A DNA stretch of 64,000 nt from Thermothelomyces thermophilus ATCC 42464. Taxonomy: Eukaryota; Ascomycota; Sordariomycetes; Sordariales; Chaetomiaceae. This document shows positions 1 to 11,812 of the stretch, in pieces; the first letter of the stretch is position 1, and the number at the start of each line of letters is the position of its first letter. A program made the translations under genes and the position numbers. Under the pieces are notes generated by a model. It searched no databases. It was given only the letters and a program-made list of their open reading frames with translations, and was not told the origin of the DNA. The DNA lies in NCBI RefSeq assembly GCF_000226095.1, contig NC_016472.1:2108001-2172000 (forward strand). The letters are read 5' to 3'.

Positions 1-450
1 AACATCGACGCGTCCCGCATCACGGCGGCGGGCTGGAGCTGCGGCGGCATCGAGGCGTACGCCCAGATCTGGGACGACCGCGTGCAGAGCATCGGCATCT
101 GGAGCTCGGGGCTCCTGGATAACCACATGGCCGCCAACGATTTCACCAAGCCCGTCTTCTTTTTCCTCGGAGGGCCCTGCGACATCCCCTACGGGAACGG
201 CGAGCGGGACTACGCCGCTATGCCCGCGGGCATGCCCAAGTGGAAGGGCAACCTCGACGTCGGTCACGGCGGCACATACACCGAACCCAACCGCGGCAAG
301 TTCGGCGTCATTGGCGGGTACTGGGTCGAGTGGATAATGCGCGGAGACGCCTCGGCCGCCGACTATCTGACTGGGGATGGCGCGAAGAACGACGGCTGGT
401 CCGTGGAGTTTGCCGATCTGGAAAACCTCAACGTCATCCCGATCGAGTGA
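1..450 (+). CDS. alpha/beta-hydrolase-like protein, 3' end only
   Basis: The frame is open from base 1 and ends with TGA at 448-450, giving the last 149 residues of a protein whose start lies to the left of the window. Residues 11-15 read GWSCG, a G-x-S-x-G nucleophile elbow with Ser13 as probable nucleophile. A later GHGG (residues 88-91) is a good candidate for the catalytic histidine, followed by a hydrophobic, Trp-rich C-terminus. This order (Ser elbow, core strand with VFFFLGGPCD, then His) fits a fungal alpha/beta hydrolase of the dienelactone/cutinase-like kind. The substrate cannot be told from this fragment, and a signal peptide, if any, is outside the window. The next gene, GH51, lies 0.7 kb downstream on the same strand, so a role in degrading plant material is possible but is only inferred. 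Confidence 0.7.
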   Translation, partial: NIDASRITAAGWSCGGIEAYAQIWDDRVQSIGIWSSGLLDNHMAANDFTKPVFFFLGGPCDIPYGNGERDYAAMPAGMPKWKGNLDVGHGGTYTEPNRGKFGVIGGYWVEWIMRGDASAADYLTGDGAKNDGWSVEFADLENLNVIPIE

Positions 451-1151
451 GCAGGGAGGATGTCTAGAGTCCTTTTCGGTGACAACCGAGAACCTAACCG
501 GTTTCACGGCAGAAACGGCCATCTAGCCTGCTGCATACCTAATGATGCCAATAAGGCACTGCAAGTAGACAACAACGGTGGGGGGGACCGAGGACCGACG
601 TTTGCGTTGACATCGTGGCCCATATGCAAGCAGTGATGCATCGGGACGCCCGCTTCTCCCAAACCAGCAGGAGATGGGCCAATTCGCGACGCTGATTGGA
701 GCGCATGGTTGCCGGTTGTATTCCCCTGGCTCGGCCTTATATATCATCCCATCCGGGGATGAGGGGTAATAACACACAACCGCCCAGGAACCTGGATGCA
801 GGCGAGGGAAGTGCGGCCAGTGAGATGCCTGTTCACTGCTGTGTGAGCGTCACAAAGACCCCACAAACGATGGTCATGCCATCTCCAGAACCGGGTACCG
901 GGTGAACAAGTGGTCACCCAGAGATCATGATGGTGCAGGGACAACGGGGTCGGCGTGCATCGGCAACTTGATATTATCCATCATCCAGCCACCCCTCACT
1001 CACAAGTTTATAAGATGGCTAATTACCTCCACCATAACACACCTCTTAGACTCTGGACACGGCTGCTTGTTGTGCTTGTATGTACATACTTGCGCTGTGG
1101 GCAAGCAAACCGAAGCTCCTCCGTTCAGTTAGACTCCGTCTGCTGTCCAAG
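451..1151. other. intergenic, hydrolase to GH51
   Basis: About 700 bases with 3' flank of the hydrolase and the upstream region of the arabinofuranosidase gene. Short open frames here overlap on both strands and show no recognisable protein. A TATA-like sequence lies near the GH51 start. Confidence 0.6.
1007..1022 (+). promoter_or_regulatory. TATA-like box with adjoining GGCTAA
   Basis: TATAA is at 1009-1013, about 139 bases before the GH51 ATG, directly followed by GGCTAA at 1017-1022. GGCTAA is the known core bound by the fungal (hemi)cellulase activators XlnR/XYR1. One copy placed this close to the TATA box is only suggestive. Confidence 0.3.
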
Positions 1152-3285
1152 ATGGCATCTCTCTCACTCCGGGCTCTCCTCGGGTTTGTTGGCGCCACGG
1201 CAGCGGTGACCGTGACCGTGGCCAGCTCTGGCGGACATGCCACTTCTCCGTACATGTACGGTATCATGTTTGAGGACATTAACCAGAGTGGCGATGGTGG
1301 CTTGTAAGTGCTGGTTCGCCTCTGACGCAAAGGGGTGGGACGTTCCCGAGCTGAGAAGATACCCTCCCAGGTACGCCGAGTTGATCTCGAACCGGGCCTT
1401 TCAAAACGAGTCGCTAAAGTCCTGGAGCGCCGTGGGCGACAGCACGCTGGCGCTCGACACCACCACGCCGCTGTCGTGGGCCCTGCCTCGCTCGGTCCGG
1501 GTCAAGGGGGGAAAGGGCAAGGCCGGCCTGAGGAACTCGGGCTACTGGGGCATCGACGTCAAGCACACCGACACGTACACCGGCAGCTTCTACTCGTACG
1601 GCGAGTACAGGGGTAGCTTCACCGCCTCCCTCGTGTCCGACATCACCAACGAGACGCTGGCCATCACCAAGATCAAGTCCAAGTCGGTCGCCAATGCCTG
1701 GACGAAGCACGAGTTCAAGTTGCACCCGACCAAGAGCGCGGCGAACAGCAACAACAGCTTCGTCCTCGAGTTCCGCCCCAGCCATGAGACGGAGCTCAAG
1801 TTCAACCTGATCAGCCTCTTCCCCCCAACATACAACAACAGGTGAGCTAGCTCCCTCCCTTCCAATCCAAGTCTTTGTCTCTCGTCCGGCAGACCGTTTT
1901 CCCCACCAGAGCTTCTTCTGTTCTGACACTACATGTCCCATGTCTCTCAGGCCGAACGGTATGCGCCGGGACTTGATGGAGAAGCTCCGTGACCTCAAGC
2001 CGAGTTTCCTTCGGATACCTGGCGGCAACAACCTGTAAGCCATCCTCCATCTTCCAAGTCGGCACACGTGTGTGGCGTAGACTTTTGGGCGGCCCTCCCT
2101 GACACCAAGTGATTTAAAACAAAACAGCGAGGGCAACTTTGCCGGCAACCACTGGAACTGGTCCGCCACGATCGGCCCGCTGATTGAGCGGCCCGGCCGC
2201 ATGGGCGTGTGGGGGTACGAGAACACGGATGGGCTCGGCCTGGTCGAGTACATGCACTGGGCGGAGGACTTGGGCGTCGACGTCGTGCTCGGGGTGGCCG
2301 CGGGTCTCTACCTGAACGGCGACGTCGTTCCCGAGGAGGAGCTGGACTTCTTCGTGCAGGACGCGCTCAACGAGCTCGAGTTCCTGATGGGCGACGTCTC
2401 GACTCCGTACGGCGCCCTGCGCGCCAAGCTCGGCTACCCCAGGCCGTGGAAGATCAAGTTCGTCGAGATCGGCAACGAAGACAACCTCTGGGGCGGCCTC
2501 GACTCGTACAAGAGCTACCGACTGAGGGCCTTCTACGACGCCATCAAGGCCAAGTACCCGGACATCTTCATCTTCTCATCGACCGACGAGGTCGTCTACA
2601 AGAAGTCGGGCCGCGATTACCACAAGTACACGCGTCCGGACTACTCCGTCTCCCAGTTCCACCTGTTTGACAACTGGACTGCGGAGCACCCCGTCCTCAT
2701 CGGCGAGTGAGTATTAATTGATTAATTAGTCGAGACTCACGGCGCTCTCTCCTTGCCCACATTCCGGCTGTGAGCTGACGAGAGTGACCTTTTCCGCAGG
2801 TACGCCACCATCCAGAACAACACGGGCAAGCTCGAGGACACGGACTGGGACGCGCCCAAGAACGCGTGGTCCAACTGGATCGGCTCCGTCGCCGAGGCCG
2901 TCTTCCTGCTCGGCGCCGAGCGCAACGCCGACAAGATCTGGGGCACCGCCTTCGCGCCGCTGTTCCAGAACCTCAACAACTACCAGTGGGCCGTAGGTCA
3001 CTCTCCTTTCCCCCCTTTCCCCCCCTTTCCCTCCCCACTTCCCCCTTTTCACCAACGGGTTGGAGGTGGGTCGTCGAATGATACATGCGGTGGCTGATGA
3101 CACGGGGTTCGACGACGGCACGAACACAGCCCGACCTGATCTCCTTCACCGCCGACCCGGCCGACACCACCGTCAGCGTGTCGTACCCCATCATCCAGCT
3201 CTTCTCGGAGCACCGCATCACCCACACCCTCCCGGCCGCGTCCCCGGACGGGTTCGGCCCGCTGTACTGGGCCGCCGGTCGCGGC

Positions 3286-3327
<42 letters not shown>

Positions 3328-3615
3328 CACGTGTCCTCCTCCTCCTCCTCCTACATCCTCAAGGTGGCCGTTTACAACAGCACCGGGTCCGAGGACGTGC
3401 CGGTGAGCGTGCGCTTCGAGGGCCTCCCGAAGGGCAGCCCCGCAACCCTGACGGTGCTGACGGCGGCCGGCAGCGACCCCTGGGCCAAGAACACGCCTGG
3501 CCGTCCCGACGCCGTCAACAAGACCATCCAGCACCTGCGGGCTGGCAAGCACGGCGAGATCGACTTCAGCCTGCCCGACCTGTCGGTCGCCGTCTTGGTT
3601 GCGCGGGGGAAGTGA
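1152..3615 (+). CDS. secreted alpha-L-arabinofuranosidase, GH51
   Basis: Releases L-arabinose from arabinan and arabinoxylan side chains outside the cell. Six exons (1152-1303, 1371-1841, 1951-2034, 2128-2706, 2800-2992, 3130-3615) with canonical GT-AG junctions keep one frame of 654 residues. The start gives a hydrophobic leader of about 24 residues ([14 protein letters not shown]...). GH51 hallmarks follow in order: [18 protein letters not shown] near the N-terminus, [13 protein letters not shown]...[13 protein letters not shown], the acid/base motif [12 protein letters not shown], and the nucleophile motif [14 protein letters not shown]. Length agrees with fungal secreted GH51 enzymes (about 630-660). 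Oddity: the last exon encodes a run of 12 glycines followed by H-V and six serines, inside what should be the C-terminal beta-sandwich; both runs come from GGC and TCC microsatellites. Family assignment is certain; exon ends are inferred by hand. Confidence 0.93.
3291..3352 (+). repeat. (GGC)n followed by (TCC)n inside the GH51 gene
   Basis: About 12 GGC units (3291-3327) then six TCC units (3334-3351), both in frame, giving poly-Gly and poly-Ser in the arabinofuranosidase. Length variation between strains is likely. Confidence 0.9.
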
Positions 3616-5943
3616 TGCAGGTCCTTTTTTTTTTTCTCTCTCTGTTTCTTCCCTGTTAGATATTCAAAGGAGAGGGTAGGGGGTGGAGGGAAAAGAAAAA
3701 TTAACTACCGTCTAATTAGGTCGTGTACAGTACCTGCTATATAGTAATGGTCCTACTTGAGACATAATACCCCATCTCACATGCGCACGCTGGGATGATA
3801 GAGGGCGCTTGTAACCTGAGTTGAGGTGCTGTACTGTTTCTGCTTTCCTAAACCAATAGGGCAATGTAAATGTAGAAGAGAGAGGAGAGGAAGAATAAGA
3901 ACATTAAATAGCAGATACATATTCTATCGTTAATAATTAGTTATAATAATTAGTAACCTAAACGCTAGACAATTCGATTTTGTGGAAAAAAACATCTATT
4001 AGGTGTTTATAAATTTAGGTAGTTACCTAGATAATTAGCAGTTTCGTAGACCCTGACAGGTATCCTCCTTTTCATTTTATTGTTTTAGGATTACCCTTTC
4101 CGGCAGGGAATCAATAATACCATTCCCGGAGATTCGCTTCAAGCTACAAGGAGAATCTAAACAGCAAGGAAAGCGAAACACGTAGGCAGGGCTTGTACGA
4201 ATTAGTGCGCTCCATCTCACTCATTGCTTGCACATCTAAACAACACCTCTAAACAGCAGGGAGATCAACTTAACGATTCTGTACCATCCCAACCAGTCTT
4301 TAACATCAAGATTCTCGCTATCCCTCTTCAGGATCTTAATACGCTTGAAGTTATAGTCGAGGGGGGGGCGTGCTGAAAAGTGGGGCCAATCTGCCGATGT
4401 GCGAACAGGCAACCCAGAGCTTGCAGCCTGGCTCCTTCCAAGCTGCAAAGGACGGAGATACTTCATACAGATTGTGCCTCGTCAGCCTCGTAACCTGGGC
4501 CATAAATCGGTAAATATACCAATACCAAACGTATCTATAGATAGATTCTTAATGAATTGTTTCGAAGCAGGCATACCGTATAGATACGCTAAGATTAAAG
4601 AATACAATATTCTGTAGATAGATACTCCGTGCTCTACTCCGTGGAGAGGTGACAAACCTATACACCGCAGGTAAACAGGTAGTGGGCCGAGCTAGAAACT
4701 ATGACGTGCTCCTAGGATGAACAGACCGCCCGTGTAGTGCGCATCACAACCAACAATGGCGGCCCTGATACACTCAGACAGGAAAATGGATGTAAATCAA
4801 GGGAACCTCCTGTAGCTGCCTTATTAAGCGTGCATTACTGCGATTGCTACACCTACAGCCGCCGCCGCCGCACGGTCGTAATCCCTGACCGCTGTCGGCC
4901 AACAAAGGGAAACGGCCGTGTCAAAAAAAGCCTTGACACTGCAACAGAAAGAGCTGACGGCGCGTTCCGCCTTGGTATCCGTCGGTCACGGAGGTGGCTC
5001 AGGAGTCAACGCCGCTTTCAGCGTTACAATTCTGAGATGTCTTGGCGAGCCTCCTGAGTGACGTATTCCGTGCTTGGTATTTACACGCCTTCTTAAACTC
5101 GGGGCCTACCTCTCCAGAAGGCAGAGTGAGAGAGGGATGTCACGTGGTGACAGGCGGGGTCCTGTTTGAGTGGCCGTGCCAGCCCAAATTTGACTGGCTG
5201 CCCGCCCACGCATCCCGCCTTGCGTTGTCGCTTCGCTGCGCTTCGGCCTTGCCCCTTCCCTCATTTCCAACTTTGCATCCAAAACCGGTGAACTTCTCCC
5301 GTTCTCGTTCTCTTTCCAAAACATCGAGCGACCGAACAAACATCGCGATTCATCTGCAACCACTTCCCAACCCGCCATCTTTCCCACACACAGCTTCTTG
5401 TCGGCATTCCGCCATTTTACTAGATTTCACGAGGTGAGTCCCGGTTCCTGTCCCCTCACCTGCTGCGTCCTCCACACACACTATGCACGGCTCGCCCACT
5501 GTCGTCATCGCCGGCGCGCCCTCAAGTCGCAGGCTTCATTTTCTTGAAGCCGCCCTCGGCATGTCCTTGGTCGCCCTGGGCTCGGAATTCAATTCCCTTC
5601 CCAGAGCTGGTATTCGTCATGCTAGGATCTGCCGTTTCCTGGAGCTTAAACCCGACCGGGTTGCGCATCCACCCCACACCGAGAGCGGGGAGCCTGGCAT
5701 GAAGTCAGCGCGCACCACATCCAACGCCAGCAACATCGGAGTTGGTCCACCGTGACGGCTCATCTTTGCTACAGGGGGCGATTGATTGGCGGTTTCTTCA
5801 CTTTGCCCGTTCATGCGTTGTGTTTTGTTCATTTTTTTCTTCGGTTCCTGCTTAACCCGCACATTGAGCTTGCCAAGTCAAAAATCGCCTCTTTTCGTAT
5901 CACGCTAACTCAGAATCTCGCAGATATCTCCTCGATCGTCAAC
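3616..5943. other. intergenic, GH51 to 14-3-3, with an AT-rich block
   Basis: After the GH51 3' flank comes a block at about 3650-4720 that is clearly AT-rich and full of TA steps, unlike the rest of the window. No open frame in it resembles a protein. From about 5000 onward the DNA is again GC-rich and becomes pyrimidine-rich, as expected for the promoter and leader of the 14-3-3 gene. Confidence 0.6.
5434..5923 (+). other. probable leader intron of the 14-3-3 gene
   Basis: A strong donor (gaG|GTGAGT at 5434) and an acceptor (tcgCAG ending 5923) enclose about 490 bases, ending 20 bases before the start codon. The donor follows a pyrimidine-rich stretch typical of fungal leaders. A long leader intron is inferred from sites alone; no transcript evidence is available here. 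Confidence 0.5.
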
Positions 5944-6972
<1,029 letters not shown>

Positions 6973-7382
6973 GCGGCGTCATAGATGTTCTCTCTCGATA
7001 GTGATAACCCCGGTTTGGCAAATCCCTTGGTGGAAACGGTGTCTTTGGAGCGCGGACTGGTGATCCCCACGTAACTTTGCATGTTTTTCACGGCAGATAC
7101 ACAAGACTTGGTGGGCGGTTTATCGCGGCAGTTGAGGGCTCAGGTGCAGCACTTGGGGGGTCCCGTTTCCTTTCTCAGATTGCTTGCTTCTTAGACTCTG
7201 ACTGGCGAGGATCGCCTGGGCAAGAAATAAAACCGCGTGGTCAATAATAGACCTGATTGGCCGGCGACTTCTTTTTCGTATCCCCAATGGGATGTGATGT
7301 GCAACCTGTCAACCACAGGATGTTATGAAGTAGATGATGAATGAGGAGGCCCCTGTGGTTCTACCGCCCGGGTCTTCTTTCG
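6973..7382. other. intergenic, 14-3-3 to DPH4 (convergent 3' ends)
   Basis: 410 bases between two stop codons, holding the 3' UTRs of both genes. AATAAA-like sequence (gaaataaaac near 7225) could serve polyadenylation of the 14-3-3 transcript. Nothing else seen. Confidence 0.5.
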
Positions 7383-8108
7383 TCAAGCCGCAACTTCTCC
7401 ACTGTTCAGCAGCACTGGCTTCATCCCATCTCCACTCCCTTTCCCAGCATGCTGCTCCCTTTTCTCACCCCCCTTCTCATCTTGGCCATCGTCGTCGTCA
7501 TCGAGAACGGCAAAACAAACCCTCAGCCACAGACTGCAGTCCGCGCAGCCAACCATCAACTCCCCGAGGTCGGCGGCATCCTCCAGGTCGGCCTCGCCGA
7601 ACTGATAACCCCTCGGATTCCCGCACCGGCACGAGCGGTACCACGTCGTCTCGCTGTCCCTGCCCCGACCTTTCTCCTCGTAGTCGAGGTCGTCTAGGTC
7701 GACGGTTTCGATGCCCGTCTGGAAATCCGCCGCTCCGCCGCCGCCGCCGCCGCCCCCCGGCGATTCCGTCGCCGACGATGGTGCTAGGGAGGATGGGCGG
7801 TGGCGCTGGGACTGGAGCACGAGCAGGGAGCGGTCGTAGGCTTGGCGGAGGGCCGGGCGGGAGAGGGTCGCGTAGGCGGTGGAGATCTGGTCGATTGTGT
7901 ATCCTGGTGCAGAAGCTGGTGATGAAGAAGGTAATGATGATGGTGATGATGAAGTGGAAGATTTCTTGTCTGGGTGGTGGCGGAGCAGGGCGCGGCGGTA
8001 GGCGCGCTTGATGAGGGACGCTGCGGCTGGCTCGTCTAGGGAGGTGAGGGCCGAGGGGGAGAGATTCAGGATCTCGTAGTAGGTCGGGTTTGTTGCTGGT
8101 ATTGACAT
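7383..8108 (-). CDS. dph4: diphthamide biosynthesis protein 4 (J-protein)
   Basis: Iron-binding J-domain cochaperone that supports the first step of diphthamide synthesis on elongation factor 2. A single exon of 241 residues. Residues 1-100 form a J domain starting [13 protein letters not shown], with HPD at 45-47 and a low-complexity Ser/Pro loop before the last helix. A Gly run (GGC repeat) and an acidic segment ([10 protein letters not shown]) lead into the CSL zinc finger: WYRSCRCG...[15 protein letters not shown], supplying four cysteines. An acidic DDDDD stretch and a short tail follow. The frame stays open to an upstream ATG at 8327, but the extra 73 residues are unlike the family and the J domain begins right after the chosen Met at 8108. 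Convergent with 14-3-3; the mL59 gene follows in the same orientation upstream. Confidence 0.88.
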   Translation of the reverse strand: MSIPATNPTYYEILNLSPSALTSLDEPAAASLIKRAYRRALLRHHPDKKSSTSSSPSSLPSSSPASAPGYTIDQISTAYATLSRPALRQAYDRSLLVLQSQRHRPSSLAPSSATESPGGGGGGGGAADFQTGIETVDLDDLDYEEKGRGRDSETTWYRSCRCGNPRGYQFGEADLEDAADLGELMVGCADCSLWLRVCFAVLDDDDDGQDEKGGEKREQHAGKGSGDGMKPVLLNSGEVAA

Positions 8109-8677
8109 TGTGGGCAAAGTGGCCGGGTTTATGTCTACAACACCCTGTGGGGTTTGCGTCGTTTGTGTTGTTTGTTGGTTTTGGTGTGGTGAGTCGACGA
8201 TGGTGGTTTTGAAGACGGTGGCGCTTGAGTGTGTTTGAAAGAGAGCGAGCAAAGTGTGAGGGAAAGAATTTGAGAGCCAATCACGTGCTTGTGTCTTGCT
8301 AAAGGGCCCCCTCTCTCTGAGTCCCAATGGCAGAAAAAGACAGACGCTTCAACCCATAAAAACACAATGGTGTCTGTGGGAGACTGGCAGAGAAGGTAGG
8401 GAGCAGTCACCAGCGATACCGAAGGAGTGTGTTGGTGAGTGACGGTTGTTGCTCACTTGGCATTCGGCTGATCGCCCAATAACAGCGAAGTGCGAGAACT
8501 CGGAGCATGACCGACACCCAAGCCAGGACAGGATGAAGAAAAAGAAGATATGGCACATGGTGTGTGCGTCGCGAAGAAGCAAATTCACGTCATGGGAGTC
8601 CCAGAGCTTGGAATGTTGTACATTGGTAATGGTACAGTCTAAACACATCGCAGTCCTCGTACACGGCCTGTGGCCGC
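8109..8677. other. intergenic, mL59 to DPH4
   Basis: 569 bases holding the mL59 3' flank and the promoter of DPH4, both read on the minus strand. No convincing gene in either strand. Confidence 0.5.
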
Positions 8678-9313
8678 TTATTTCGGGAACTTGGTCCAGT
8701 TCCGTTTCCCAACCTATGAAGAGAGTTAGCAAGAAAAGGATCCGAAACGGTCGAGGGCGGGGCTTTTCACGGCATACCTCCTTCCATTCCCTGATGAGCG
8801 CTGGCATCTCCAACATGGCCTGTCTCCTCTTCTCCATCCTGTTGTAACGCCCAGGTTAGCAACGCAATTCGAAACAGTCGGTCAAACGCAAAGGTGTTCC
8901 AAGGTAGTCCAGACGTACTTTGCGGCCAATTGCCTCTCATGCTTGTGGCCTTTGACCTTCTGGCCGACACCGGTACCCTTGACGCGCAGACCCAGCTCGA
9001 CCCTCTTGCGCAGCCTCGTCTCGGTGCCCTTGGGCGTGTATGGCAACAGCTCCTCGACGCCGTGCTCCCGGGCCATCTTGACGAGCTCGGCCTGGCGGCG
9101 CAGCGAGTACTTCGGCTCGTGCCACCGCCCGGTGACGGGGTGCTTCATGGGCAGGAACGGGTTCGGCGTCTCCTCTTGGTAGGCCGTCTTGTACGTCTCG
9201 GGGTTGGCGCCCGCGGGCAGGATCGAGGGGGGCGGGTACCGCGCGAGGAATGTGCGCAGTCGCGCGGGCAGCGCCAGCGCCAGCTGTATGTGCTTCGTCG
9301 CCGCGGCCGCCAT
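8678..9313 (-). CDS. mrpl25: mitochondrial large-subunit ribosomal protein mL59
   Basis: Component of the fungal 54S mitoribosomal subunit (MRPL25 in yeast and Neurospora nomenclature). Three exons on the minus strand (9313-8919, 8838-8778, 8713-8678) give 163 residues. The N-terminus (MAAAATKHIQLALALPARLR) is basic and weakly amphipathic. The core contains the fungal signature ARYPPPSILPAG, the run MKHPVTGRWHEPKYSLRRQA, then TRLRKRVELGLRVKGTGVGQKVKGHKHERQLAAK. Exon 2 carries MEKRRQAMLEMPALIREWKE, and exon 3 only the last 11 residues (VGKRNWTKFPK). The 36-base terminal exon is easily missed but fits the family's conserved end exactly. An in-frame Met further upstream (9475) was not used because the family starts just before LPARLR. 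Shares a 375-bp divergent upstream region with prp28. Confidence 0.9.
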
Positions 9314-9688
9314 CGTTGCGGATTCGCCGGAGGAGGGCAATGCTGGCGGACGTTCGGTCGTCGTGAGTCGGAACGGTTCGCAGTTGCAAGCGCGGCACTT
9401 GCAGGCTCTCAAAAATAAGGTGGAGCCCTGCCTGTCTGGACCGTGCGGGCAGCCAGCCAGAGGACGGTGGGGCACGGTTCATATCCGCACGGTATACAAA
9501 TATACCTCCGTACGGAGTACATGACTTACGAAGTGCAAGGTTAGGTCCCATGTTACATCAATAAGTACGGATTACTTCGAACCGCTGCGCGCGCCGTCCA
9601 TCATCAAGCAGACCACTCGTCTCTCGGGACCGCGGGCATCTATCCACCACCCCGAAGACAATCGCCAGTCGCTGCACGTCTGCCTGCC
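9314..9688. other. divergent promoter region, mL59 / prp28
   Basis: 375 bases serve two genes transcribed away from each other. The region contains a perfect 12-bp palindrome CTCCGTACGGAG (9506-9517) and two copies of the recurrent TACGGANTAC motif (9511-9520 and 9566-9575). Confidence 0.7.
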
Positions 9689-11812
9689 ATGGATAAACGA
9701 CGCTTGCCCCCAGACCTTCCGGCTCTGCTACGCCAGAGGGAGGCCGAAAGGGCCGCGGCGGCCAAACCCAGGTTCATCCCGAAGAAGGAACGTGAGCGCT
9801 TGGCCGCAGAGAAGGCCGCCAAGGAAGAGGAGGAACGGAAACGGCGAGAAGAGTCACTGATAGCACGACGACAGTCGTCGACCAACGGGACAAATGGCGA
9901 CGCGAACGGGCACGGCAACGGACGATCAACGCCGCATGACATACCCACCGGCCCCAAGGCGATGCGACATGCCGGTGATGGCGCCGCCGATCATGGACAT
10001 GCCGGGAAACGTCGGCGTCTGAACGACGAGGAAGAAAAGAGGGCCGAGATGGAGCGCAAGGATGCGGCAGAGCTGCGGGCGAGGTACATGGGCCCCGAGG
10101 TCAACCAGTCCACCTTCTCGGCCAAGAAGAAGAGGAAGCGAACGGCGGCGAACAAGTTTAACTTTGACTGGGATCCCGAGGACGACACCAGCCGGCCGTA
10201 CGATCCCATCTACGCAGACCGCCCGGAGCCGCTCTACAAGCTCACGGGGTACGAGAACACGGACGAGATGGTGTTGCGCAAGGCCGAGGCGATCCGGCGT
10301 GCCGACCCCGAGACAGGCGAGGAGCGGGCGAAGAAACTGTTGGAACAGCACGAGCGCGTCAAGAAGATTGCAGAGCGCAAGAACTTTGGCAAACACTGGT
10401 CCGAGAAGAAGCTGGAGGAGATGAAGGAGCGCGACTGGCGCATCTTCAAAGAGAACTTTGGCATCGCCACCAAGGGAGGCTCCATACCGAACCCGATGCG
10501 CAGCTGGGAAGAGTCGAACCTGCCGCGGCGGCTGCTCGACATCGTCCACAGCGTCGGCTACGACGAGCCCACCCCGATCCAGAGGGCGGCCATCCCGATC
10601 GCACTGCAAGCGCGCGACCTCATCGGTGTTGCCGTTACCGGTTCGGGTAAGACGGCCGCCTTCCTCCTCCCGCTGCTTGTCTACATCTCGGAGCTCCCGC
10701 CTCTTACGGAATACAACAAGAACGACGGCCCGTATGCGCTCATTCTCGCGCCGACGAGAGAACTGGTGCAGCAGATCGAGTCGGAGGCGAGGAAGTTCGC
10801 GGACCCGCTCGGTTTTACCGTGGTCAGCATCGTGGGTGGTCACTCTCTGGAGGAGCAGGCGTTCTCGCTCCGCAACGGCGCCGAGATCATCGTCGCGACG
10901 CCCGGCCGTCTGGTGGACTGCCTCGAGAGACGGCTGCTCGTGTTCTCGCAGTGCTGCTACATCATCATGGACGAGGCGGACCGCATGATCGACCAGGGGT
11001 TCGAGGAGCCGCTGACCAAGATCCTGGACGCGCTCCCCGTGGCCAACGAGAAGCCGGACACGGAAGAGGCGGAGAACTCGCAGCTCATGAGCCGCTACCT
11101 CGGCGGCAAGGACCGGTACCGCCAGACCATGATGTACACGGCGACCATGCCGCCGCTCGTGGAGAAGATCGCCAAGAAGTACCTCCGCCGCCCGGCCATC
11201 GTGACGATCGGCAACGCCGGCGAGGCGGTCGACACGGTCGAGCAGCGCGTCGAGTTCATCGCGGGCGAGGACAAGCGGAAGCGGCGCCTGCAGGAGATAC
11301 TCGGTTCGGGCCAGTTCAAGCCGCCCATCATTGTCTTTGTCAACATCAAGCGCAACTGCGAGATGGTGGCCAAGGACATCAAGTCGTGGGGCTTCTCCAC
11401 GGCCACGCTGCACGGCAGCAAGACGCAGGAGCAGCGCGAGGCGGCCCTGGCGTCGGTCCGCAACGGCCAGGCCAGCGTCCTGGTGGCCACGGACCTGGCG
11501 GGGCGCGGTATCGACGTGGCGGACGTGTCCCTGGTCGTCAACTTCAACATGCCCTCGAGCATCGAGGCATACACGCACCGTATCGGCCGTACGGGGCGTG
11601 CGGGCAAGAGCGGTGTGGCAATCACATTCCTGGGCAACGAAGACGCGGACGTCATGTACGACCTGAAGCAGATCATTTCCAAATCCTCAATATCCAAGGT
11701 ACCCGAGGAGCTGCGGAGGCACGAGGCCGCGCAGTCCAAGCCGACCCGCGGCGGGGGAAAGAAGCTGGAGGAGAGCGGGGGGTTTGCCGGGAAGGGGGCG
11801 TCATGGCAGTGA
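9689..11812 (+). CDS. prp28: pre-mRNA splicing DEAD-box helicase PRP28
   Basis: ATP-dependent RNA helicase that swaps U1 for U6 at the 5' splice site when the spliceosome is activated (U5 snRNP). One uninterrupted frame of 707 residues. The N-terminal 270 residues are charged and family-specific (PRFIPKKERERLAAEKAAKEEEE, then TSRPYDPIYADRPEPLYKLTGYENT). The helicase core follows in order: Q motif (YDEPTPIQRAAIPI), Walker A AVTGSGKT (about 315-322), PTRELVQQ, ATPGRLVD, DEAD (about 428-431), TAT in place of the common SAT motif III (about 483), then DLAGRGID and HRIGRTGRAG (about 630). The C-terminus is short and Gly/Lys-rich. A long antisense open frame (9926-11578) is only a shadow of this gene's codon bias. 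It is intronless, which is notable for a splicing factor in an intron-rich region. Confidence 0.96.
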   Translation: MDKRRLPPDLPALLRQREAERAAAAKPRFIPKKERERLAAEKAAKEEEERKRREESLIARRQSSTNGTNGDANGHGNGRSTPHDIPTGPKAMRHAGDGAADHGHAGKRRRLNDEEEKRAEMERKDAAELRARYMGPEVNQSTFSAKKKRKRTAANKFNFDWDPEDDTSRPYDPIYADRPEPLYKLTGYENTDEMVLRKAEAIRRADPETGEERAKKLLEQHERVKKIAERKNFGKHWSEKKLEEMKERDWRIFKENFGIATKGGSIPNPMRSWEESNLPRRLLDIVHSVGYDEPTPIQRAAIPIALQARDLIGVAVTGSGKTAAFLLPLLVYISELPPLTEYNKNDGPYALILAPTRELVQQIESEARKFADPLGFTVVSIVGGHSLEEQAFSLRNGAEIIVATPGRLVDCLERRLLVFSQCCYIIMDEADRMIDQGFEEPLTKILDALPVANEKPDTEEAENSQLMSRYLGGKDRYRQTMMYTATMPPLVEKIAKKYLRRPAIVTIGNAGEAVDTVEQRVEFIAGEDKRKRRLQEILGSGQFKPPIIVFVNIKRNCEMVAKDIKSWGFSTATLHGSKTQEQREAALASVRNGQASVLVATDLAGRGIDVADVSLVVNFNMPSSIEAYTHRIGRTGRAGKSGVAITFLGNEDADVMYDLKQIISKSSISKVPEELRRHEAAQSKPTRGGGKKLEESGGFAGKGASWQ

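Noticed and set aside
1414-2253. 279-codon minus-strand frame across GH51
   Set aside because: Antisense to three GH51 exons and two introns; no protein family.
8109-8327. N-terminal extension of DPH4 to the upstream ATG
   Set aside because: The extra 73 residues resemble translated leader and the J domain begins directly after the Met at 8108.
9926-11578. 550-codon open frame antisense to prp28
   Set aside because: It lies fully inside the helicase gene on the other strand; its Arg/Leu/Asp-rich sequence mirrors GC-rich codon use and matches no family.
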